A DNA stretch of 27,069 bases from positions 11,041 through 38,109 of the forward strand of contig DIEM01000063.1 of the NCBI GenBank assembly GCA_002418625.1, given 5' to 3'. A program made the translations under genes and the position numbers. Below are positions 1 to 5,410 of the stretch, piece after piece. The notes under the pieces are model-generated. The model saw only the letters and a program-made list of their open reading frames with translations. It did not search any database and was not told the DNA's origin. How positions within the stretch are numbered: the first letter of the stretch is position 1; every line of letters starts with the position of its first letter. This stretch comes from Firmicutes bacterium UBA5774 (GTDB lineage Bacteria; Bacillota; Clostridia; Peptostreptococcales; Anaerovoracaceae).

Positions 1-1
1 G

Positions 2-208
2 AATTTTTTCCCGCCATACTATGCCGCGACGCTGATCCGGGAGGACACGCTTGAGAAATATCCGGAACTGGGAGAGGTGCTTGACAGCCTCACGGGAATG
101 ATCAGCAACGACGAGATGATCGCCATGAATTCGGCAGTCGACAATGACAAGAAAGATCCGAAAGCCGTTGCCGAGGAATTTTTAAGGAGTAAGGGTCTGA
201 TCGAATGA
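2..208 (+). CDS. Glycine betaine/choline-type ABC transporter, substrate-binding protein C-terminus (partial)
   Basis: The 5' end lies outside the window; 68 codons remain, read in frame 2 and ending at TGA 206-208. The visible protein includes FFPPYYAATLIREDTLEKYP followed by a helical tail ending SKGLIE. This is the usual C-terminal lobe of OpuBC/OpuCC/ProX-like osmoprotectant binding proteins, which capture quaternary ammonium solutes outside the membrane. In many Clostridia this domain is fused behind the permease domain, but that cannot be judged here. The stop overlaps the next gene's start (ATGA, 205-208), so binding protein and ATPase are translationally coupled parts of one transporter. 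The family call is from recognised sequence pattern; the exact solute is unknown. Confidence 0.85.
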   Translation, partial: NFFPPYYAATLIREDTLEKYPELGEVLDSLTGMISNDEMIAMNSAVDNDKKDPKAVAEEFLRSKGLIE

Positions 209-1158
209 ACATCATCGAATTCAGCAACGTCACCAAGACATATCAGGGAAGGCTCATACTTGACAACATCAGTCTAACGATGGCCCGCGGGGATTTTCAT
301 ACCCTGATCGGTTCGTCCGGCGCAGGCAAGACGACGATGCTCCGGCTGATCAACGGATTGATCAAGCCAGACAGCGGCGGAATCCTCGTCAATGGTAAAG
401 ATATCCGGCAGACGAATATCATCGAACTCCGCCGGAATATCGGCTATGTCATACAGAGCATCGGATTGTTTCCACATATGAACATATACGACAATATCAA
501 TTACGTTCCTGCGCTGATGGGCGCTGACAAAGCAGCCGGTGCCGAACGGGTCAATGAACTTGTCAAACTAGTGGGAATGCAGGAAAGCGATCTTAAAAAA
601 TATCCGTCGCAGCTGAGCGGCGGCCAGAAGCAGCGTGTCGGCGTCGCCAGGGCGCTGGCCGCGGATCCCGAGATCATTCTGATGGATGAACCCTTTGGTG
701 CAGTCGATGATATCACGAGGCACAAGCTTCAGGACGAGATCATGGAAATCCATCGCAAGCTGGGTAAGACAGTGGTTTTTGTGACCCATGACATTGAAGA
801 GGCCATCAAGCTCGGAACAAGGATCATCATCCTGAACGAGGGCAGGATCGAGCAGATCGGCAGCAGAAATGAAATCACTTTTTTTCCTAAAAATGAATTT
901 GTCAGGGCTTTTCTGGGTAATAAAAGTTATATTTCATATCTGACTACTACGAAAATTGCCGATGTTTGCCTTGCGGCAGTTGATGCAGCCGCGGATATGC
1001 CTTCGATTTCCGGAGACGCGCCAGTCATAGACGGTGTCCGCAGGATCCTGTCTGCGGAGGCGGAGGCCCTGAACGTAATTGACAGGGACGGTGCGGTGAT
1101 CGGAAAATTTGATCTGGCCTTCGACGTTCGCATCAAGCAAGGGCTGGAATGCCAATAA
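205..1158 (+). CDS. Osmoprotectant (glycine betaine/carnitine/choline) ABC transporter ATPase with one CBS-like segment
   Basis: This 317-residue cytoplasmic ATPase powers an OpuC/OpuB-type importer. Walker A is GSSGAGKTT (36-44), the signature LSGGQ is at 137-141, Walker B ends in D161-E162 and the switch histidine is H195. Residues about 250-310 form one CBS-like stretch (for example NVIDRDGAVIGKF). OpuCA/OpuBA proteins are usually near 380 residues with two CBS motifs forming a Bateman module that senses ionic strength or cyclic-di-AMP, so this protein appears to have lost one. The start overlaps the stop of the binding-protein gene by ATGA. No promoter is visible inside; the operon probably begins upstream of the window. 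The ATPase assignment is firm; substrate class is by family and context. Confidence 0.92.
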   Translation: MNIIEFSNVTKTYQGRLILDNISLTMARGDFHTLIGSSGAGKTTMLRLINGLIKPDSGGILVNGKDIRQTNIIELRRNIGYVIQSIGLFPHMNIYDNINYVPALMGADKAAGAERVNELVKLVGMQESDLKKYPSQLSGGQKQRVGVARALAADPEIILMDEPFGAVDDITRHKLQDEIMEIHRKLGKTVVFVTHDIEEAIKLGTRIIILNEGRIEQIGSRNEITFFPKNEFVRAFLGNKSYISYLTTTKIADVCLAAVDAAADMPSISGDAPVIDGVRRILSAEAEALNVIDRDGAVIGKFDLAFDVRIKQGLECQ

Positions 1159-1199
1159 CGGTTATATTTCGGTTATGAAAAAGCGATGGAGGTGAGCGA

Positions 1200-2972
1200 G
1201 TGAAGCAAAATAAGATCAATGGATATGATATTAAAAACTGGTTTCGCTCAGGGCTTATGGAAGTGGATCGTCACAGGGCGCAGATCGATGCCATCAATGT
1301 GTTTCCTGTTGCAGACGGGGATACTGGGACAAATCTGGCGATGACGCTCAGGGCCATGGCTGATCGCCCTGCTTCGTCCGGTTCGTTTGGAGCCATGATC
1401 ACGAGCATATCTGAATCGGGACTTGCCCATGCCCACGGAAATTCCGGCCTGATATTCGCTTCATACATAAATGGCATGGCGCAGGAAGGGAAATCCTACG
1501 AAGAGGTCGACCTGTCTCAGTTCGCATCGGTGGCCCATCGTGCCGTCGGTTATATCAACAAGGCCATCAGCGAGCCGGTGGAAGGGACTATGGTCACCGT
1601 TATTCGCGAGTGGGCGGACTTTCTGTTGAACAATCACCATAAGTTCGACTCATTCGAAGAACTGCTCAAGCAGGCTTATGACATCGCTATAATTTCACTG
1701 AATAAAACGACTGAAAAGCTGGCGGTTTTAAAGAAATTCAATGTTGTTGACGCCGGGGCAGCCGGATTCGTAAGGTTTCTAAAGGGAATCAACGCTATTT
1801 TTTCATCGGCAGCACCTGAGGAAGAAGAGGAGACTCCGGCCGAAGATCTCTTTCAGAACTCTGAAGATCAAATTTCAAGTCACAGATATTGCATGGAAAT
1901 ACTGACATCCGATTTCGGTAAAGTATACGACTGCGCAAGAGAAAAATTGGAGCGTCTGGGAGATTCCGTCATCTTATCCCACGGAGGCAATAAAACAAGG
2001 ATTCATATCCACACGGATTCGCCGCAGGAAGTGCATGAGCTGTTGAAAGGAAATGGAAGCATACTGGAAGAGAAGGTCGATGATATGGCACTTCGCATGC
2101 GGATCCTTCATCACAGGAAGGGGGATATCGCGCTTGTCACGGACTCCATTGCCGATATCCCGGATGATATGATCCTGGAGAGCCAGATCCATCAGGTTCC
2201 GCTGTCTGTTGTTGTGGACGGCGTGCCCTATCTGGACAAGCAGACGATCGGTCTTGCGAGGCTCTTTGATTTGATCGCGCATTCCGAATCATACCCGACA
2301 AGCTCTCAGCCGGATCCTGAAAAGGTAGAGGAGATGCTGGAATATTTGACGGAGCACTATCGCTCCGTTATCGCGATAACCGTTGCGGGCAAGCTCAGCG
2401 GCACATTGGGTGTTTTCAGGGCGGCGGCGGAAAAAGCGGCTTTGCAGGGCTACCGGGTGAGCGTGATCGACAGCAAGCTGAATTCGGGAGCCCAGGGCCT
2501 GCTGGTCAAAATGGCTGCAGAGCTCATTGAAGCCGGCTGTGATCATGATGAAATAGTCGCTCGAATCAATGAGGCGATCCCGAGAACCAGAATATTCGTA
2601 TGCCTAGATACGATCGAAAATGCCGTCAGAGGCGGAAGGGTCCCGAATACTGTCGGAAAACTTGGCATAGCTGTTGGCGCAAGACCGATCATGACCATCG
2701 ATCCAACAGGAAAGGGCACAGCTTTTGGTGTCGGATTCAGCAAAGAAGGCATGAGCAGAAAAATATTCCGGCTGGCCAATAAGATCAATAAGGAAAAAGG
2801 CATCGCATCATACAGTATCGTCCATGCTCAAAATCCCGCCATGGCCAGGGAATATGAAGAATATATGATCAGGCTTGTCGGATCAAAGGCGAAATTCATA
2901 ACGGAAATCTCATCAGTGACGGCAATACATTCAGGTCAGGGGTGCGTAGCCTTGTCCATCATGGAAAAATAG
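1200..2972 (+). CDS. DhaL(DAK2)-DegV fusion protein, fatty-acid-kinase-like (FakA and FakB in one chain)
   Basis: GTG start with a strong GGAGGTGA site at 1188-1195; 590 residues. The N-terminal DhaL/DAK2 nucleotide-binding domain shows DGDTGTNL at 39-46, GNSG at 80-83 and DAGAAGF at 184-190. A middle segment (about 220-305) resembles the FakA middle domain. From about 309 there is a DegV domain with TDS (314-316), SSQP (368-371), GKLSGT (397-402) and RGGR (477-480). In Staphylococcus aureus, FakA phosphorylates a fatty acid carried by a separate DegV protein, FakB; here kinase and lipid carrier are in one polypeptide. The inferred role is making acyl-phosphate from exogenous fatty acid for phospholipid synthesis. 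A 15-nt gap leads to the next gene. An alternative is a DegV protein with a degenerate kinase domain, but the DGDTGTN metal motif is intact. Confidence 0.88.
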   Translation: MKQNKINGYDIKNWFRSGLMEVDRHRAQIDAINVFPVADGDTGTNLAMTLRAMADRPASSGSFGAMITSISESGLAHAHGNSGLIFASYINGMAQEGKSYEEVDLSQFASVAHRAVGYINKAISEPVEGTMVTVIREWADFLLNNHHKFDSFEELLKQAYDIAIISLNKTTEKLAVLKKFNVVDAGAAGFVRFLKGINAIFSSAAPEEEEETPAEDLFQNSEDQISSHRYCMEILTSDFGKVYDCAREKLERLGDSVILSHGGNKTRIHIHTDSPQEVHELLKGNGSILEEKVDDMALRMRILHHRKGDIALVTDSIADIPDDMILESQIHQVPLSVVVDGVPYLDKQTIGLARLFDLIAHSESYPTSSQPDPEKVEEMLEYLTEHYRSVIAITVAGKLSGTLGVFRAAAEKAALQGYRVSVIDSKLNSGAQGLLVKMAAELIEAGCDHDEIVARINEAIPRTRIFVCLDTIENAVRGGRVPNTVGKLGIAVGARPIMTIDPTGKGTAFGVGFSKEGMSRKIFRLANKINKEKGIASYSIVHAQNPAMAREYEEYMIRLVGSKAKFITEISSVTAIHSGQGCVALSIMEK

Positions 2973-2987
2973 AAAGGGGTGTCGGTC

Positions 2988-3749
2988 ATGCTTGAAGCCG
3001 CGATTCTCATTTTCATTTATTTCTTGCTTTTCTTTATTGTTGCGACCGTTATAAAGAACAATTCGATCGTGGATATAGGCTGGGGTTTCGGATTCGTTCT
3101 CATTGTCTGGATGCTTCTTGCAGTTACTGAAACCGTCGGCATACCCCAGATCATCATCACAGCTCTTACGACTGTCTGGGGCCTTCGGCTTTTTTATCAT
3201 ATCCTGAAGCGGAATAAGCGCAAGGGGGAAGATTTCAGATACGCGAAATGGCGCAGGGAATGGGGTAAATGGGTCGTGCCGCGCGCGTTTTTTCAGGTAT
3301 TTATGCTTCAAGGCCTTTTTATGTTCATCGTAAGCCTGTCGGCTATCCTGACTGCTGAGGCGGAAATCAAGCTTTTCATTGTGCCGCTGGTGCTTGCCGG
3401 GATCTGTGTCTGGGGTATCGGATTCTTTTTCGAGTCGGTCGGAGATCATCAGCTCAAAGTATTCATATCCAAGCCTGAAAATCGCGGCAAGCTTATGACT
3501 TCCGGACTTTGGAAGTATACAAGGCATCCGAATTATTTCGGGGAAGCTACGATGTGGTGGGGCATGTTTCTCATAGCGCTCGGCGCGGGAGCTTCCGTGG
3601 CCGCGATACTGAGCCCGTTGACCATCACATTTCTGCTGTTATTCGTATCAGGCGTGCCTTTGGTCGAAAAGCCGATGTGGGAAAGGCCGGAATTCCGTGA
3701 ATACGCAAAGCATACAAGCAAATTTTTTCCATGGTTTCCGCATGAATGA
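2988..3749 (+). CDS. DUF1295 family integral membrane protein (steroid-reductase/isoprenylcysteine methyltransferase-like fold)
   Basis: 253 residues from ATG 2988. This start is preferred over GTG 2979 because AAAGGGGTG (2973-2981) sits at the right distance for the ATG and would overlap the GTG. There are about six hydrophobic segments. Family hallmarks visible are NNSIVDIGWGFGF (24-36), FFESVGDHQLKVF (147-159) and GLWKYTRHPNYFGE (173-186). The RHPNYFGE block is shared with 5-alpha-steroid reductases and isoprenylcysteine methyltransferases and suggests binding of a nucleotide-type cofactor at the membrane face, acting on a lipid. The real substrate of DUF1295 proteins is unknown to me. It follows the DhaL-DegV gene by 15 nt and precedes a DUF2177 gene, a pairing that supports a lipid-modifying role by inference only. 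Confidence 0.85.
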   Translation: MLEAAILIFIYFLLFFIVATVIKNNSIVDIGWGFGFVLIVWMLLAVTETVGIPQIIITALTTVWGLRLFYHILKRNKRKGEDFRYAKWRREWGKWVVPRAFFQVFMLQGLFMFIVSLSAILTAEAEIKLFIVPLVLAGICVWGIGFFFESVGDHQLKVFISKPENRGKLMTSGLWKYTRHPNYFGEATMWWGMFLIALGAGASVAAILSPLTITFLLLFVSGVPLVEKPMWERPEFREYAKHTSKFFPWFPHE

Positions 3750-3809
3750 CTTGCCGGGAACGATTTGAAACAACTGCGTCACTGACGCGGTCATGAAGGA
3801 GGAATGATC

Positions 3810-4232
3810 ATGAGCGGGCTGTTCAGCATGGAATTGGTCAGAAATTATTTCATAGCACTGGCTGTATTTTTATTGATCGATATGGTGTGGCTGCTTGTAC
3901 TGTCGAAAAAACTTTATAGTGAAAAGCTCGGCTATATCATGGCTAAAAATCCGAATCTCTCAGCCGCGCTGATTTTTTACATGATATTTATAGCGGGACT
4001 GATGTTTTTTGTTATCCAGCCTTCGCTTGCGGCCGGAAACTGGCAGCATGCAATGTATGCAGGCCTTTTTTTCGGATTGGTGACATACGCGACCTACGAT
4101 CTGACGAATCTGGCGACGATCAAGGACTGGCCGATATCAATCACGATCATCGATTTGATCTGGGGAAGCTTCATTTCGGCGGCAACGGCGCTGATCAGCT
4201 TCAAGATCATAACGGCTTTCTTTAAGCAATAA
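3810..4232 (+). CDS. DUF2177 family membrane protein
   Basis: 140 residues from ATG 3810. AAGGAGG at 3796-3802 lies 7 nt before this ATG, while the upstream ATG at 3804 would be only one base from the site. There are four predicted membrane segments. The motif TYATYDLTNLATIKDWP, in the third segment and following loop, is the hallmark of DUF2177. No catalytic function is established for the family that I know of. In several bacteria DUF2177 genes lie near DUF1295, DUF1365 and cyclopropane-fatty-acid synthase genes, so a role in membrane lipid modification is plausible. A hairpin at 4252-4293 follows the gene. Confidence 0.85.
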   Translation: MSGLFSMELVRNYFIALAVFLLIDMVWLLVLSKKLYSEKLGYIMAKNPNLSAALIFYMIFIAGLMFFVIQPSLAAGNWQHAMYAGLFFGLVTYATYDLTNLATIKDWPISITIIDLIWGSFISAATALISFKIITAFFKQ

Positions 4233-4251
4233 TTCTTAAATGACATAAAAC

Positions 4252-4293
4252 ACGCCACCGGCGACCGGATCCGCATCCGGCGAACGGTGGCGT
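4252..4293. terminator. Candidate bidirectional terminator between convergent genes
   Basis: Arms ACGCCACCG (4252-4260) and CGGTGGCGT (4285-4293) are complementary, with a nested CCGGAT/ATCCGG hairpin inside (4265-4270 and 4275-4280). It lies between the end of the DUF2177 gene and the end of the minus-strand repressor gene. No long T-run follows on plus; on minus the stem is followed by GTTTTA. Terminator function is therefore likely but not certain. Confidence 0.6.
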
Positions 4294-4329
4294 TATCATG
4301 ATAATGGGCAGGTGATCCTATCGATCCGC

Positions 4330-4698
4330 CTATTTATATTTTTCATAATGCGACTTCATGCGCATGAAACTTTCGTCGCTCAGCACATGCTCTATTTTGC
4401 AGGCGTCTTCCCTGGCTGTCTCTTCGCCGACGCCCAGGCTAATGAGTATTTCTGCAATGACGCGGTGTCTTTCATACACCTTTTCGGCTATGGAGGAGCC
4501 TAGAGCGGTCAGTGATATATGGCCGTCGATGTCCGTCGTGATGTAGCCGTTTTCTCTAAAATGTTTCATAGCCACGCTGATGCTTGACTTTTTGAAGCCC
4601 AATTCATTGGCTATATCGACTGAACGGACATTCCCCAGCCTCTTTTTCAGCATCAGGATCGTCTCGAGGTAGTTTTCGGCTGATTCATGGATGACCAT
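4330..4698 (-). CDS. DtxR/MntR-family metal-dependent repressor, probably iron-responsive, of the feo operon
   Basis: 122 residues from ATG 4696-4698, chosen because AAGGAGGTG (4707-4715, minus strand) precedes it by 7 nt; longer reading frames have no such site. The N-terminal winged helix (about 5-65) begins ESAENYLETI. The metal and dimer domain (about 66-122) includes ERHR (76-79) and DACKIEHVLSDES (98-110). There is no SH3-like C-terminal domain, as in MntR. Aligned to Bacillus subtilis MntR, E12, H78, E103 and H104 are kept, but MntR Glu99 is replaced by C100, as in DtxR/IdeR (Cys102), and MntR Asp8 by N9. This favours ferrous iron over manganese. The gene is divergent from feoA with shared operator-like repeats at 4738-4871, one overlapping its own upstream region, so autoregulation is likely. 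Confidence 0.9.
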   Translation of the reverse strand: MVIHESAENYLETILMLKKRLGNVRSVDIANELGFKKSSISVAMKHFRENGYITTDIDGHISLTALGSSIAEKVYERHRVIAEILISLGVGEETAREDACKIEHVLSDESFMRMKSHYEKYK

Positions 4699-4737
4699 TC
4701 GGCGGCACCTCCTTGCTAAGCATGATTTCAATACCAT

Positions 4738-4753
4738 GTTAGCAGAAACTAAC
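4738..4753. promoter_or_regulatory. Operator-like repeat upstream of the DtxR-family gene
   Basis: GTTAG-CAGAAA-CTAAC: the two 5-bp arms are perfect inverted repeats with a 6-bp spacer, the same architecture as the three feo sites. It lies about 40 bp upstream of the repressor start codon, where it could give autoregulation. Confidence 0.65.
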
Positions 4754-4780
4754 TTATTTATCAAGGAGGCAAAATTCGTA

Positions 4781-4809
4781 TTGACAGGAACTGAAACAAA
4801 GTGTATTAT
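4781..4809 (+). promoter_or_regulatory. Sigma-A-type promoter of the feo operon
   Basis: TTGACA at 4781-4786, a 17-bp spacer and TATTAT at 4804-4809 make a near-consensus promoter. The expected transcription start (about 4816) lies just before the first operator palindrome, which fits repression by a bound DtxR-type dimer. Confidence 0.8.
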
Positions 4810-4818
4810 TAATTTGTA

Positions 4819-4836
4819 AGTTAGCCTAGGCTAACT
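4819..4836. promoter_or_regulatory. DtxR-type operator 1 of feo (perfect 18-bp palindrome)
   Basis: AGTTAGCCTAGGCTAACT is a perfect 18-bp palindrome placed right after the predicted feo transcription start. It contains the shared GTTAG-N6-CTAAC core. TTAG/CTAG/CTAA elements recur every 5 bp, as in the DtxR/IdeR consensus. Confidence 0.8.
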
Positions 4837-4851
4837 GAATATTTTGCTCAA

Positions 4852-4871
4852 TGGTTAGGCTAGACTAACCA
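4852..4871. promoter_or_regulatory. DtxR-type operator 2 of feo
   Basis: TGGTTAGGCTAGACTAACCA is a 20-bp inverted repeat with a single mismatched pair, centred 34 bp after operator 1 and ending just before the feoA ribosome binding site. Two spaced sites could allow cooperative repression. Confidence 0.78.
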
Positions 4872-4889
4872 GAGAAAGGAGTGACTGAT

Positions 4890-5099
4890 ATGCCTTTGAC
4901 AATGGCGAAAGCAGGAGAGTGCAATTATATCAAAAGGATCACGGGCAAGGACGAGATCAGGAGCCATCTGGCGAATCTCGGATTTGTCGTGGGCGAGCCC
5001 GTTACGGTGGTATCGGACAACTCCGGCAATTTGATACTGAATATAAAGAATACGAGGATCGCGCTGGATAAGGCAATGGCAAGCCGAATTCTGGTTTAG
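4890..5099 (+). CDS. feoA: FeoA family protein (first copy)
   Basis: 69 residues from ATG 4890, chosen over GTG 4881 because AAAGGAGTG (4875-4883) lies 6 nt before the ATG and overlaps the GTG. It is a small SH3-like beta-barrel protein of the FeoA type: residues 24-42 include IRSHLANLGFVVGEPVTVV, the family's hydrophobic core. FeoA is a cytoplasmic accessory of the FeoB ferrous iron transporter. The sequence is clearly different from the second FeoA just downstream (12-nt gap), so the two may form a heteromeric accessory rather than being redundant copies. Two operator-like repeats precede it, so expression should fall when iron is plentiful. Confidence 0.9.
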   Translation: MPLTMAKAGECNYIKRITGKDEIRSHLANLGFVVGEPVTVVSDNSGNLILNIKNTRIALDKAMASRILV

Positions 5100-5111
5100 G
5101 GGGAAGAAAAT

Positions 5112-5333
5112 ATGAAAACGCTCAAGGACATCAAACCGGGAGAAAGCGCCGTTATTGTCAGGCTTCATGGCGAAGGCGCGGTCAGGAGAAGGATCATGGA
5201 CATGGGGATCACGAAGGGCGCCGAGGTTTTTGTGAGAAAGACTGCTCCTTTAGGAGACCCCATCGAAATTAATGTGAGAAGCTATGAACTGACGATTAGA
5301 AAAGCGGATGCGCAATTGATCGAAGTACAATAA
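5112..5333 (+). CDS. feoA: FeoA family protein (second copy)
   Basis: 73 residues with the more canonical FeoA sequence: LKDIKPGESAVIVRL at 4-18, RRRIMDMGITKGAEVFV at 25-41 and a late strand region ending in QLIEVQ. This is an SH3-like fold that assists FeoB in ferrous iron uptake. A GGGGGAAG site precedes the ATG. Downstream, a hairpin with six Ts (5340-5363) and a third operator-like repeat (5374-5391) separate it from feoB by 77 bp, unusual for an operon whose other genes are closely spaced or overlap. FeoB may thus be partly controlled on its own. Confidence 0.93.
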   Translation: MKTLKDIKPGESAVIVRLHGEGAVRRRIMDMGITKGAEVFVRKTAPLGDPIEINVRSYELTIRKADAQLIEVQ

Positions 5334-5339
5334 TATATG

Positions 5340-5363
5340 AGCAGTATGGAATGCTGCTTTTTT
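5340..5363 (+). terminator. Intra-operon terminator-like hairpin between feoA and feoB
   Basis: AGCAGTAT (5340-5347) pairs with ATGCTGCT (5351-5358), with one G-T wobble and a 3-nt loop, followed by six Ts (5358-5363). A second AGCAG at 5365-5369 can pair with the same CTGCT segment (5354-5358), so two exclusive folds are possible. It could act as a partial terminator or attenuator upstream of feoB. Confidence 0.6.
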
Positions 5364-5373
5364 CAGCAGAATT

Positions 5374-5391
5374 GGTTAGGCTAAACTAACC
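5374..5391. promoter_or_regulatory. DtxR-type operator 3, upstream of feoB
   Basis: GGTTAGGCTAAACTAACC shares the GTTAG-N6-CTAAC core with the other three sites; 14 of 18 positions pair in dyad symmetry. It ends 19 bp before the feoB start. I see no clear -35/-10 pair with it, so it may act as a roadblock or serve a weak internal promoter. Confidence 0.7.
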
Positions 5392-5410
5392 GATTGGGAG
5401 GATGATTGAA

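Noticed and set aside
2931..3527. 198-codon minus-strand frame
   Set aside because: Antisense to the DUF1295 gene, strongly charged and without a recognisable fold.
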